Assembly: GCF_014529535.1 (NCBI RefSeq)
Contig: NC_050737.1
Coordinates: 1,362,888 to 1,426,887, forward strand
Source: Bradysia coprophila
Lineage: Eukaryota; Arthropoda; Insecta; Diptera; Sciaridae
DNA: 64,000 nucleotides
Reading direction: 5' to 3'
The notes under the pieces were generated by a model. It was not told where the DNA came from, made no database searches, and was given only the letters and a program-made list of their open reading frames with translations. How positions within the stretch are numbered: position 1 is the first letter of the stretch; every line of letters starts with the position of its first letter. A program made the translations under genes and the position numbers. Below are positions 39,501 through 50,625 of this stretch, one piece after another.

Positions 39501-42500
39501 ATGATTTTTGAATGAATATTGTTTTGAGCGCGAAAACTCTCTGACACATTGTTGACAATAATACTCTGTCTCGTATAAATTACATGACAATGTGCATATG
39601 ATTATCCTTGTTGCTTAGTAATATTTTGTGAAAGCCTATATTAACAATGTAGACTCTACGTAATATGCCAACCATCATCCCATATGACAAAGAATTGACC
39701 TATTTATAAGTTTCTGACACGAATGGTTCGTACACGGAACAAATAAAACTAAAAATAGAATGTCAGGAGTGAAGAACAGGAAAAGTGTTTGTCGAAAACG
39801 TAAGCTTTAAACATAAACGTGTATGGTAAATATACTTTCCGTATAATATTCAAGATACTTATAATATATATCCGAAATGGTATTCGGAAAATTATTCTGC
39901 ATTTTTATTTGAGTCACGTTTATATTAGGAAAATGCAACAAATATAAAAATGCTTTGCGTGACAAAGTAGAACTTTTATTAATACGTTTCATGAAGGGTG
40001 CTGAGCTGAGCTGACTTTTAAAATATATACAAAAGTAATGAATTAACTATAAAGCGTTGCCAGAAAATATCGAGAGGGAGAGAGAGAGAAGAAAATAATC
40101 GATAATTCGAATGGAAATTGAACAAAAAGCACAAATAATTTGTCGGTTCCATGCAATTTGGTACATTCAAATGCAGGCCACCATATAGTGGGCTCCATAT
40201 ACAATGTATTCATATATGACACCCAATATATTGTGAACGTTCTGATCGATCATAATCTGTGAAGTGATTGACACAAAATCAATGAATCGGCTACACGTTC
40301 AAATAGACTCATCAATTGCTATCTATTATAAGAACCCGTTAAATCATCATTTAAAATGTACCAATTTGGTAGAGCGGACTTTGATTTTATAAATTGTTGC
40401 TAGGGAGTCTGATGCTTTCACATTTCATTGGACAGTATGAGTCATTTATATGGCGAAAAAAAATTAAGCTCGAGCATTGTCATTACATTGAATTGTAGGT
40501 ATGGAAGTTCCTAAAACGTTTATCATAAAAGTGTCATAAAACGTCTTATCAATCCGCGTTATCCGTCCCCTCGAAATGGTTATGAATTAATTGCAATGGC
40601 ATAACAAAAATCCAACAATCTAGCCCCTGACTAGTACAATTACCGTACAAAACAATGGCACAATTAACGCATGCATTGTATGCATGATTGTAACGATATG
40701 AATCAATGTAGATCTGAAAATGTCAATGCCGATAGATTTAAAAAGTAATGCCAACGACCATGTTCAATGAAAATCGCTGTACATCAAAATGAATTTACAC
40801 GTCGGTCTATATTGTGTATATATATATGGTACAGCATTTAGAAGTACCCCCCGACAAGTTGATAAATTATATTTTGCCAATTCAATTATCATTTCGGAAG
40901 ACCACATTTTCATTTCCATACATCGTAGCCATTTAAATGTAACGGTGATGAGTTCGTTTCCCGTTTTTAAATCCGCCTCTTTTATACTCCCAACTCAAAT
41001 GTATAACTGACTCGCACACCAGTTGTCTATAGATATAATAACATTGTGGTGTTTCGGGTATATAGTCTATATATAGCAATATGGACATATACACATGACT
41101 CATAGTGTTATTTTATGCTATGTGAACATTGGAGTGGTTGTTTTTGAGGTGTTTGAATTGCAAAAAAAAATAATGAAATTGTTCTTTTGCTACATAGAAA
41201 ACTTTGACATTGCTCGCGGTGTTTTTGTGTTATCGTGACGATGCTTGGATGTTAATTTTTTTGAATCTGAAATAACTAAGCCGTTGAAATAATAAGATTG
41301 CAATCTTATTGTTAGACCATTTGGGTACGCGGCCAATTCCGTGTTCACAATTATAATTATGAATGACTGAAACGAGAAAGGTACATGTGGAGACGGAGAC
41401 AAAGGGTTTGCTAAAAAGATACTGTCTTTGCATTTACTTTACTTTGCAGACAGTGATGAAAAAATGGAGCTACGACCCTTCGGTTAATGTGAATTTTTGT
41501 AACGAAAAGTATGCTAAAAGGAATGAAGTAAAAGATTTTGTGTCAAACACTAGGCGATACTTTGAACAAAATAAGGAAAAGATTCAATGCATTTTTGCTG
41601 TTCATAAAAGTTATTACAGTCACTTTATCAATTAATCGTCACCCTTAAATAGGGAATGCCTAGACAAGCATTTGAAGATTGTGCTATGTAACGCTCTATT
41701 TCACAAAAATTTCGTTTGAGATCCGATCAAAATTGGGCACTTCATTGGTTACACTGGTTCATTGGTTTCTTATTGCTCTAAATCAGGATTTCAAAAAAAA
41801 ATATCGAATCTATTCGCCAATTCAGAAATCGGTGAAGATTCCGCAAAAGAGCGCTTTGATAGATTGTGTGATATTACGTGAATCCATTCCAGAAGCTTAC
41901 GAGGTAAAGAGGTATGGGGCCGTTCATAAATTACGTAACGCAAAAATCAACATTTTTCAGACCCCCCCCCCGGGTCTGTAACGCTAAAAGGGTCAAGTTT
42001 GACCCAATTTTGTTAGAACCGTAACGCTTGCCTCATACCCCCCCCTCCCCCCTCTAGCGTTACGTAATTTATGAACGGCCCCTATGGATTGCACGGCCAA
42101 AATAAAAATTCAAAAACTGTGGAATGGACCCTTTCATCTGACACTCCTCCATGTCAAGTATACATGTTTTGAATACTCCCATCCTCCTATTGTTTATTTC
42201 CCGACTTACAAAAGAAAATGAAAGTTTGCAAAGAAGAAATTCATATCGACGCAAATTTTCCGTGAAGTTTGTATTTGCAACCAGAAACGTTGGAAAATTA
42301 AATCTTGCGCCTTGAATGTTAATAATGGCTTTTGTCGAATATGTCTACTACTTTTCGATATTTCCGACAATTTGATATTTGATTTTGTACAAAACTGACT
42401 GAAAATAACACGCTTCGATTCATTCAAGGGCAGTTGTCAGTCGTCATGTGTTAAAATGAAATTTCTTTTATCCACGAAAAATATAATCAGAATATACAGT

Positions 42501-43551
42501 CACGGTAGCATGTAATGTTAATCAAGTTAACCGTGCCTGACTAAGAATACTTTCTAACACCCACATAGATGGTAATAGTAATAATGTAGAAAGCCGCCCA
42601 CTATAAGAAACGTATCTGGTTATCTTCCCTCTGCAAAAACATTCCACATTCCACCCAAACTCTAATTGAATACAAACACAAAGGAAAATCATCGCCACCA
42701 GCGACTTTCTTCAATTGATCGATGCAGTCAAAATATTGTCAACATTTGCCATCTTCGTGTAACCAAGTGACTAAAAATATGTATAAAACACGAAAGACGG
42801 TGCATATTATAGTGAGAGAAACCGTGAGCAATATACAGATTGTATAAGTAAAAAAAATTCGGTTGTATCATCGTCTGTTGGAACTTTTCGGGACAGACAA
42901 CGTCAAACAAAGAGATTTTAATGATTGCATGCAAAAAAGAATAAAATTGTCTAAATAAAGGTATCTTTGTTGACATTTTAGCTCTGCGACAACACAAACA
43001 ACATAATTTCGTAAACAGCGATATTTCACTTGACCTTTTCGGTCCACATACCGAACCAAAAACTACACAAACAATCACCGAAAAAACACATTACCTTCAT
43101 TTTCTTCGTCAATTTTCAATGCCTTTGAGATGTATTCAAAAGCTCTGCGATGATGATGCTTTTGTTTGGCTAACAATGGATCGCCCGGTCCTGGTCCCAC
43201 TTTCGGTACGGACATTTCATTTACTTCAGCAGTCTTTGTCGCACTGACCACAATCTCAAGATCTTTCTTCCGATATGGCCGATAGACTACCCGATAACTG
43301 GTCGTAAAAATATATCTAAAAATTACAAACAACTGATACAAAATGGAACGTAAAATGTTGAATAAACAAATGATGGGAAACGAAACGATGTAAATGTTTT
43401 GTTTATGTATGTTGGCGGACGACGTTCGCGGCAGATCTTGGTCGGGTGTTAAGTCATTGGATGTGTTTTCACTAGTTTCACCATTTTTACCAGATGATTT
43501 TTTCACTGGTGACTTTCCGGAACTTATGCTCGGACTTTTATTTCGAACCAT
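30520..43551 (-). CDS. spas: Spastin, microtubule-severing AAA ATPase
   Basis: Six exons (43095-43551, 34503-34673, 32798-32977, 32519-32694, 31603-32455, 30520-30683) join in phase to 666 residues; the Drosophila protein has about 758. In order: a serine/lysine-rich start, a hydrophobic hairpin segment (about 55-83, [19 protein letters not shown]) that in the family inserts in the ER or lipid-droplet surface, the MIT domain (about 127-205), a basic linker with the microtubule-binding region ([20 protein letters not shown]), then the AAA domain with Walker A GPPGNGKT at about 421-428, Walker B IIFIDE at about 476-481 and the end [18 protein letters not shown]. The hexamer pulls tubulin tails and severs microtubules. 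Exon 5 is taken from 32455 because phase 0 is needed; an AG six bases further in would break the frame. Intron 1 is 8.4 kb and carries other genes and transposons. Confidence 0.95.
35583..35816 (-). CDS. Small secreted cysteine-rich peptide precursor (CC-CC-CC)
   Basis: The 77-residue product starts at MYLIALFF, a short hydrophobic signal peptide of about 17 residues. A short acidic propeptide ends in REKR, a furin-type cleavage site. The predicted mature peptide of about 40 residues is strongly basic and has six cysteines in three adjacent pairs (near residues 42-43, 53-54 and 68-69). The ATG lies just after an ACTTTTTAG acceptor, so an untranslated first exon upstream is likely. An AATAAA lies about 40 bp after the stop. 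The gene sits inside spastin intron 1 on the same strand, and a truncated retrotransposon begins only 48 bp upstream of its ATG. I do not recognise the family. An antimicrobial, neuropeptide-like or other secreted role is possible but not shown. Confidence 0.6.
   Translation of the reverse strand: MYLIALFFVVFTTMAYSVSEEMSYAPINYPPILREKRTSRNCCGLPRSRKPYCCNRGWRYNRHRGDPCCEGYVTPAP
35864..37350 (+). mobile_element. 5'-truncated non-LTR retrotransposon (RT C-terminus plus RNase H)
   Basis: An open frame reads from the truncation point (35864) to a TGA at 37282. It starts inside the reverse transcriptase thumb region ([33 protein letters not shown]) and so lacks the endonuclease and catalytic RT core. 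An RNase H domain follows with FTDGSK, AELYA, LDN and [22 protein letters not shown] cysteine/histidine motif ([17 protein letters not shown]) ends the protein. RT followed by RNase H suggests the I-like group of LINEs. The frame is intact and GC-richer than its surroundings, so the insertion is probably young. The 3' end is not sharply defined; no clear poly(A) tail was seen. Confidence 0.88.
38121..38210. repeat. Near-perfect palindromic hairpin, arms about 35 bp
   Basis: TGGAATAATTTGGTTATC then CTCGGGGGA is mirrored by TCCCCCTCGCAGATAATCAA then ATTCTTCCA. The loop contains GAGCAAAAAGCGAAGGC. It is the third hairpin of this layout in the window. Confidence 0.75.
38840..39006 (+). repeat. 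Dispersed repeat, copy 2
   Basis: It aligns with 27780-27945 in the same orientation, with the shared core ACAAATGAAGTAAAAGATTT and the downstream AAACAAAAGAAG and CCGTTTTTAAAA blocks. It has no coding content. Confidence 0.6.
41916..42082. mobile_element. MITE with 26-bp GGGGCCGTTCATAAATTACG terminal repeats
   Basis: The left terminus (41916-41941) and right terminus (42057-42082) are exact inverses over 26 bp. TAT flanks both ends and may be the target-site duplication. The interior holds two runs of C. I recall similar termini in many insect genomes, but the superfamily is not certain. It lies in spastin intron 1. Confidence 0.88.
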
Positions 43552-44169
43552 ACGATGTAATTTTGAACCCCGCACGAAATGTGTGGGGTTGGTCGAACTA
43601 ATATAATCTAACTAACTATTAACCGCGCGCGACCTATCGATTTTATGTATTGACGATGACGAAAATGATATAAACTGAATGGTCTGTCTAGAGTGTGTTT
43701 CGCGTAAAAATAAAAAAGTCAAAATCTCTGCTTCGCGCACACCAAAACCTCACGAATATTTGAGACGAACTAAAGTTTAAATGGCATCTTTAGGTGTCGC
43801 AATTTATGATATACGACGAATTCCACGCGTGGTGTGTATGTTTTTTCATACATCACTCGATTGGAAAATGCGGCTGCGCGTACTATGACGGTTCTCTTGG
43901 AGTAAAACGTAGCGCTACGAATTATGGGATGTAAAATTATGCATAAACAAATACTCTACAGACTTCATTGATGATTATCACTCATCCCGCATAGACACTA
44001 GTTCTATATCACTAAATCACTGATAAAAGTATTTCTTTTTCAGTTTTGCATGGAATTCATTCTATACAAAATTGACAGTCAAGTAAATGTCAAGTGAAAC
44101 GTCAAATATCGCACATGCATTTTATCACACATGCAGGGAAGTTGTTAGTTTATTTAGTAAATAAAAGCG
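43552..44169. promoter_or_regulatory. Shared upstream region of spastin and RRP36
   Basis: The start codons of spastin (minus) and RRP36 (plus) face away from each other across 618 bp, so both promoters must lie here or overlap. No TATA box was found at a convincing distance from either start. Confidence 0.6.
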
Positions 44170-45044
44170 ATGTCTTCGAGCTCAGAATCAAACAACGAGG
44201 ATGTTCCAAATGAGGAAAGCAGCCACGACGAAGAATCCGACGATGAAAGAGTAATGCAGTAAGTTGTCGATTGAGACCAATTTGTTGTGACGATTGATTT
44301 CAATTTCAGTTGAAAATACGTGAGGAACTGAGCTCAATGTCTTTCGAAAATCTGATCAAACTCAAGGAGAAACTTGGATCCAAAGTGTACAATGAGACTG
44401 TGTTCGGAGGCACGGAACGTGTCAAAAAATCGGTAAAAAAGGAGTTTAAACGCGAAAATAAAAATCGTCCACGAGAAATGACCTCCAAGCGACCAGTGCC
44501 CCTGCTCGGAAATGAGAAAATCAAAGCAAAGGCATCGACTCGCACAGTTAGCGATCCTCGGTTCGATCCGAATTGCGGAGAATTCAATGCGACAAAGTTC
44601 AGAGAGAATTTTAGTTTTGTTGCCGATATTAAGGCCAAGGAATTGAGCGAACTGAAGGCTCAACTCAAGGAGAGTACAGATCCGAAGGAAGTGAAAAAAT
44701 TGAAATATTTAATTCAGCGGATGCAGAACCAAAATTTGGAGGAAAAGAAACGAAAAGACCGAGAACATCTGTTGGACGAGGAGAAACAGGAGATTAAACG
44801 GGCGAAAACGGAAATGAAAATGCCACTCTACAGCAGTACCAGTAAGTTCTTTCTATCTATTTTAAACGCATTCCCAATGAACAATCTCATTTAACGTTCG
44901 TTTCATTTTTCAGAGGAACGAAAAGCTCGTCAGCTGGTCTCACAGTATATGGAATTGAAAGATTCTGGCAAACTGGACAAACACTTGGAAAAACGCCGCA
45001 AAAAGAATTTGGCCAGAGACAGAAAGAAAGTCGATTTCGATTAA
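44170..45044 (+). CDS. RRP36: RRP36 ribosomal RNA processing protein
   Basis: Three exons (44170-44250, 44310-44841, 44914-45044) join in phase to 247 residues. Exon 1 codes for a serine/glutamate-rich acidic start. The body has the family signatures REELSSMSFENLIKLKEKLG, RPREMTSKRPVP, SDPRFDPNCGEFN and IKAKELSELK, then a long basic coiled-coil tail ending KNLARDRKKVDFD. The protein acts in the nucleolus in early 18S rRNA cleavages as part of the small-subunit processome. The exon 1 donor is GTAATG at 44251; the nearby GTAAGT would put a stop in frame. The stop codon lies only 51 bp from that of MRPL11 on the opposite strand, so the 3' untranslated regions must overlap or nearly touch. Confidence 0.92.
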
Positions 45045-45095
45045 AGTTTCATTTTACTCCAATTCTATTGTCGTTACTACTTAAACATCTAGCAA

Positions 45096-45742
45096 TTATC
45101 CCGTTCGTAACATTTTCGCGTCACGAGCTTCTTGAAGTTCTCTTCGTTGATTTTCCACTATGATTTTCCGTTCTTCCAAAAATTGATGGTATTCCTCCGG
45201 ATCTAGGCGATCGACTATTTCAATGCCGCAGCTTCGCGCTACACCAACCAACATTTCGCACATTTGCTGCATAAAAGAAACAATTTTTGTTATTCTGACC
45301 ATCGAACAGAATCGCATGAATTTACCTGTAATGTGAGCAAAGCATTCGGAGGATCTGCCAATTTGATTTTCGCAATTTCATACAAATGTTTCCTGGTAAT
45401 CCTTCCCGAAACTTCTTTTCCAGGATTCATGGCAGCACGTTGAATGCCAGCGGCTTGTTTCAATAAAAATGTAGCCGGTGGTGAATGTATGACCAGTTCA
45501 TATGACTTTTCCGCTGCTTTTGGAGTGATACGGCATGGCAGAGGAATTCCTTCTCTGATATCCTTTGTGCGTTGATTGAAGTCCTTACAGAATGCTGCTA
45601 TGTTTATGCCCCTTTGTCCTAACATCGGTCCGAGTGGTGGACCAGCGAGTGCCATTCCTGCTGGGATATTTGTATTGAGTTTTGAACTGTGGTCAACCTT
45701 TCCGACAGCTTTCCGCAACACTCGACCCACTTGTTTAGACAT
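45096..45742 (-). CDS. mRpL11: Mitochondrial large-subunit ribosomal protein uL11m
   Basis: Two exons (45326-45742 and 45096-45266) join in phase 0 to 195 residues; human MRPL11 has 192. The N-terminal domain shows the L11 signature (PAGMALAGPPLGPMLGQRG followed by INIAAFC), and the C-terminal RNA-binding domain follows. The protein belongs to the GTPase-associated stalk base of the mitochondrial ribosome. A compact intron (45267-45325) separates the two. The gene is convergent with RRP36. Confidence 0.95.
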
Positions 45743-45959
45743 TTTAACGAGACTGTCTGCAGTTTACACTCAAATCAACATTAATTCGCTTTTATTGCAG
45801 TCTTATTTTAGGGTTACTTTTCAGTCGTTTTCCTCTTCTTCATGAAAGTAAATGTCATGTGAGGTTCTCAATGCACATATTACTGACAATGTGGCGGATT
45901 TTTCGAATGTTTTTAAGTAGAGAGTGGTGAAGGATACTAGATTTAGTTTTTTATGGAAG

Positions 45960-46255
45960 GTAATTGAATACCGAAAAGAACGTGCCGAAAAAAGTTTTAA
46001 ATTTGGGTCCTTGGACTAAGGCCGCTACTCGGCCCTAAGTGTTTTTTGCATATAAATCGAGTAAATATCATCCGAGTTTGCTAATTTTTGTTTCATTTGA
46101 GAGATAATTGAATGCCGAATAGAATGATGGCGAAAAAAGTTTCAAATTTGGACCCTTGGACTAAGGGTACTACTCGGCCCTAAGTGTTTTTTTTGCACAA
46201 ATCGAGTAAATCTCATCCGATTTTGCTAGTTTTTGTTTCGTTTGAGAAATAATTC
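45960..46255 (+). repeat. Satellite family A, two tandem units
   Basis: Two units about 145 bp apart share CCGAA.AGAA, GACTAAGG, ACTCGGCCCTAAGTGTTTTTT, AAATCGAGTAAAT and TTTGCTA.TTTTTGTTTC. The same unit recurs at 48155-48340 in the same orientation. Confidence 0.85.
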
Positions 46256-46389
46256 CCTTGACTGAAAGTCATGGATCTTATGGATGATAAACACCCTAAA
46301 ATGTTTGTCACACAATGTTTACTACTATGATTGGAAATGCATGAATGTATGACCAAAAACCTTAAATACAGAAAATGTTTGTCACACTT

Positions 46390-47300
46390 TGATGATTCCT
46401 TGATAACACGATAACTTGAATAATTCTCAACGGATTTCCAAAAACTTTTTTTTAATCGACGGGGAATTGAATTCCTGAGGTAAAGTTCGAAGATGGGCTA
46501 TGACGGTAGGGTGATCTTAGAGATATTCCCAAAAGAATTCTGGTCTCGTCCCTTGATAACACGATAAATCGAGTAGTTTTCAACGGATTTCCAAAAACTT
46601 TTTTTTATTTCACGGGGAATTAAATTCCTCAGGTTAAGTTCGAAGATGGGTCGTAACGGATGGGTGATCTTAGAGATATTCCCAAAGGAATTTTTGTCTT
46701 GTCGCTTGATTCCACGATAACTCGAGTAGTGTTCGATGGATTTCCAAAAACTTTTTTTTATTTTACGGGGAATTAAATTCCTCAGGTTAAGTTCGAAGAT
46801 GGGTCGTAACGGATGGGTGATCTTAGAGATATTCCCAAAGAAATTTTTGTCTTGTTTCTTGATTCCACGATAACTCGAGTAGTGTTCGATGGATTTCCAA
46901 AAACTTTGTTTTAATCGACGGGGAATTGAATTCCTGAGGTTAAGTTCGAAGATGGACTATAACAGACGGGTGATCTTAGAGATATTCTCAAAAGAATTTT
47001 TGTCTTGTCGCTTGATTCCACGATAACTCGAGTAGTTGGCGATGGATTTCCAAAATGTTTTTTTTTAATAGACAGCGAATTAAATTGCTGAGGTTAAGTT
47101 CGAAGATAGGTCATAACGGACGGGTGATCTTAGAGATATTCACAAAAGAATTTTTGTCTCGTTCCTAGATAACACGATAACTTCACGTAATCCTCAACGG
47201 ATTTCAAAAACTTTTTTTATTAGACGGGGAATTCCATTCCCGATGATAAGTTCAAAGATGGGCTATAACATAACGGTCGGGGGATCTGAGAGAAATTCGC
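46390..47300 (+). repeat. Satellite family B, six tandem units of 151-155 bp
   Basis: Anchors such as GATTTCCAAAAACTTTTTTT recur near 46440, 46595, 46746, 46899, 47052 and 47206. Each unit also carries CACGATAACTCGAGTAGT, GACGGGGAATT, GTTCGAAGATGGG and GGGTGATCTTAGAGATATTC. Units differ by scattered substitutions. No reading frame is conserved between them. Confidence 0.92.
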
Positions 47301-47629
47301 CCCTTTCCAGGGTCTGTTAGCAGACAATAAAACTTAAGAGGCATCGGTGGTTAGCTAAAATTGTAGTATTAATCAATATAATGGAAAAACTCGCACACGT
47401 TCGGCTGGGTGTCTCTCACAGAGAGACAGTTGGAAAAATTGTCATCAATAGTAATAAATTAACATATAAGTTACCATTGTACTATAGCATACCACTAAAA
47501 GGTGTCAAAACATGGTCTCATTCTTACATGTTTTTATAAAAAAAAACTTTACCAGCTCTAAAAAAAGTGAGCAGTGTAACGAAATTTTCATAAACTGCTT
47601 AGTTTTCTCATGGTTGTTCAAACTGCTAC

Positions 47630-47820
47630 AACCAATACCCTCTCTAGCAAACAAACTACTTTTATTCAGGAGGTAAAAGAATCAAGTAGCCTTTACATGT
47701 AAATTATAGCGTAGTTAGTCTAAATGTAGAATAGTGTTTGTAAAATACAAAGAAATAAGGTGTGAATTTGACACAGAGAATTGAGAGTTTGGTTGCTAGA
47801 GAGAATATTGCTACAACCTA
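47630..47820. mobile_element. Small foldback element between satellite blocks
   Basis: TACAACCAATACCCTCTCTA with GCAAACAAACT on the left is mirrored by GAGTTTGGTTGCTAGAGAGA with ATATTG on the right. The element is about 190 bp. A related CTCTCTCTAG motif occurs near 5570. Confidence 0.5.
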
Positions 47821-48154
47821 ATCTGTTTTATGTTGAAAGCTAACAATTCGTGGTCGTTATTGCAGTCGTACATACTTGAAAAATAATTCTGGGGCATCGA
47901 TGCCTCTTTAAGTACTGAAAATACGTATGAGCCATTTTGAAGTACGTGATATGAACGAAGATTTTTATGTGGATTGAGAATCTGTGGTATTTAAGTAAAT
48001 GGAATAAGGATCTCTAAGCTAAACTTTGCTACTGGACGCATACCCTTGTACTTTTATATAACTTTTAGAGTGATTTTTTTTGCTCGGATTACAAAAATCT
48101 TCTTGAAAAAATTAGTCAGTCAGTCAAGGGATCTGACCCATCCAAAAGATGGGG

Positions 48155-48340
48155 CCTAGTTGAATACCGAGAAGAACATGGCGAAAAAAGTTTAAAATTT
48201 GGTCCCTTGGACTAAGGCCGCTACTCGGCCCTAAGTGTCTTTTGCACATAAATCGAGTAAATCTCATCCGATTTTGCTAGTTTTTGTTTCATTTGAGAGA
48301 TAATTGAATGCCGAATAGAATGATGGCAAAAAATTTTGGG
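48155..48340 (+). repeat. Satellite family A, right-hand copy
   Basis: One full and one partial unit match 45960-46255 in the same orientation (GACTAAGGCCGCTACTCGGC, AAATCGAGTAAATCTCATCC). Confidence 0.85.
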
Positions 48341-49202
48341 TTTCTAATATAATGTCGTAAATTGATGGTTTTATTTGAGAGGTACTTCGTACGGGCTTTC
48401 GTAATTGCGCTATGCGCAATTTTAAGAATGAACACTTTCAGTAAATTTGATCATACCCAACTTGACTTGCATTTTGGTAACAGACGCATTAGAGGGTTCC
48501 GGGCGTATTACGGATACGGACATATTATGGTTACGGACGAAATAGGATTACGGGTCGTACGGGGCTAAGTCGCAGCAAACGCTCCGTCATTTCTGATGCC
48601 TTGTTTCGATGATTTCTTTCCGAAATTAATACAATTTAATTATTCTTCGAAAAAAAGGAAAAATAAATGAAAACCCGCGAAGCCATGGTATTTATACCGG
48701 TACGTGGTATTCACACCAATACAGATTACCAAAAAAAAAAATTATGTTCCACAAACAAGTCTCGTCCGTTTGTTTTGATATTTTTGACCAGGAATCTCCT
48801 CAAACGTTTGGTACGCAAGGCAATCGTTCATTGAACAACACGTTTCAAGAATACGGTAAGATTTTTGTATCCAAAATGCAAGAAGTTTTCACTCTCACAA
48901 CATAACCCGTGCCCCTTTCAGACCATGCAAATTATTCTTCTCTTACATTATGTTGTGATTCTAGGGTCCATAGAAACTATTTTTTCGGTAACAAAAAGGA
49001 AACCTCAATGTTTCCTCCAATTGGAGCGTTAGGATCCGTTACTTGTTCAATGGACTTTTATTTTGCTTGTTCAATTGAACAGTTCAAATAAATTGTTGAG
49101 TTGTCCGACAGTTTTTTTTCATACGCGGTCCCGACTGATCTTTTCTTCTTCTCCTTTATGGCACGTTGATATTTATTGCAGTTTCTGCAATTGTTGTTAC
49201 AG

Positions 49203-49496
49203 ATGCCTCCAGTTGAAACTAGATCCAGTACGCGAGTTAACGATGATTCGTCTCCAACAAAAGTTACAGTTACAGAAATTCTTAAAGATATAGAAGCCAT
49301 TCTAGTGCCACGTATTCGAACATATAGAGATGAATCGATATCATTGTTAAATGCGAGAATCAAAGCCATGGACGAAGAAAACCAGCGTCGTGATGAGGAA
49401 AACAAGCAACGTGACGAAGAAAACAAGCAGCGTTTTAAAGAAATGGAATTAAAGATCACACGGCTGGTTCAAAAACTTTTACAAAAAATTCCCTAG
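49203..49496 (+). CDS. Possible small coiled-coil protein, unrecognised
   Basis: A 97-residue frame begins at an ATG directly after a TTGTTGTTACAG acceptor-like site. Residues 1-25 are polar. Residues 25-95 are predicted by eye to form a charged coiled coil with three imperfect copies of DEEN(Q/K)(R/Q)R. I recognise no family and could not place a first exon. It may be a small gene, an exon, or a transposon remnant; the antisense frame here is a shadow of the same repeats. Confidence 0.3.
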   Translation: MPPVETRSSTRVNDDSSPTKVTVTEILKDIEAILVPRIRTYRDESISLLNARIKAMDEENQRRDEENKQRDEENKQRFKEMELKITRLVQKLLQKIP

Positions 49497-50000
49497 ACGA
49501 ACGAGCTTTGCAAAATTGATGAAATTTAAAAACTTTTGTGATTTGCTGAAAAATAAAAAATTCTGCAACAATGACCCAACCCATTGTCTACAACATTCGA
49601 ACTAGAACCAAGCGGGCGCCGGTTGGCGCCGATACAAAAATTTTTAAAATGTGACGTCATTCTGCAAAAATCGCTTCTACACTAAGATCTCTCCTTGCAG
49701 TCAAAAATAAAGAAAAGAAAGGAAAGTCAATTCGTTCAATTCAATCCTGAATTAATGAACGTATGAACTTTTTGGAATTGTTTTATGGAAGTCAATATGG
49801 TCGCGGTTAATTTGCGAAGTATTTTTTCGATTGTGATTGAATGAACGTATGAACTTTACGGATCACCATATGGAAACCCGTTCTTAATTCTGCTTCTTAT
49901 GGGATTGGTGGAGTCCCGAGTTACTTATTGTGCTGATCTTGGATTTCCCCGGCCGACGATCCATCACCAGTGGACTTATACGCGACTACGGTTGTTTGAG

Positions 50001-50353
50001 ACCTGACGGCACGGGATATATCGAAATTGATTGTTAACGAGGACTGGAATGAATTTATTGTTTATTTCCCTGAGCACGGTGATGCAGTCAACAAACAGTT
50101 GGAGCTCGTTCGAAGGTACTTCAGCACCGCCGAAACGGAATTGGAAGAGTTGCGTAAAACTATGAAATTTGACAATGACTTCTCGGTATTCAACGGCAAA
50201 CAATGGAAATCCATAGCTATTATCGCCATCAAGAAAAAGGAAACAAATTTCTTTGAGATTTTCATGAAGTCCTATGATAAAGAACAAGAAATTGGCTTTC
50301 TTACTAAAAGCACTGAATGTTCACTAAGTTCGATGGGAATGATCTACGCATAA
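50001..50353 (+). pseudogene. Orphan coding-like fragment without a start
   Basis: About 116 codons stay open with coding-like composition (KLIVNEDWNEFIVYFPEHGD, ETELEELRKTMKFDND, KQWKSIAIIAIKKKE), ending at 50353. An in-frame stop lies just upstream and there is no ATG until the middle, so it is either an exon after an acceptor near 50000 or a broken gene. I recognise no family. Confidence 0.25.
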
Positions 50354-50625
50354 GTTCATGAAGGACCAGCCGTAAAACAAGCAACTTCAAGCTCAAATGA
50401 AATTCGCACAAAGAGATCGGTAACAGGAATTTACTTTGAACCGATGATGTTTCAAGTTTCATTGCTACAGTCTAATAAAATTAGTTTAGAATACCACGAC
50501 GAAAAAGAAATTTCGGCTGTGAGTTGCGATTCACATTTTTCTATATAAATCGAATAAAACGATCAATTACAAATGTTTTTCTCGTATTTAATTGCGTCCC
50601 AATGGGCTGATGGGACACAGTCATT

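Larger units (their letters stand above)
37351..41915. other. Intronic sequence of spastin without genes
   Basis: This part of spastin intron 1 holds a hairpin (38121-38210) and a second copy of the dispersed repeat (38840-39006). Otherwise it has AT-rich sequence and short unsupported frames, including a 90-codon frame at 41363-41635 that I do not recognise. Confidence 0.5.
48341..50625. other. Stretch with two unassigned reading frames
   Basis: Apart from the frames at 49203 and 50001 I see no gene. There is a direct repeat of GAATGAACGTATGAACTTT-like sequence near 49755 and 49840, and a palindromic GGCGCCGGTTGGCGCC near 49617. Confidence 0.4.

Noticed and set aside
41363-41635. 90-codon frame in spastin intron 1
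   Set aside because: No homology recognised and no splice or polyadenylation context; left as unassigned intronic sequence.
42728-43078. 116-codon minus frame next to spastin exon 1
   Set aside because: It lies just beyond the exon 1 donor, in the intron, and does not resemble spastin or any family I know.
49058-49459. Minus-strand frame with SSSR repeats
   Set aside because: Antisense shadow of the DEEN-repeat coiled-coil frame.
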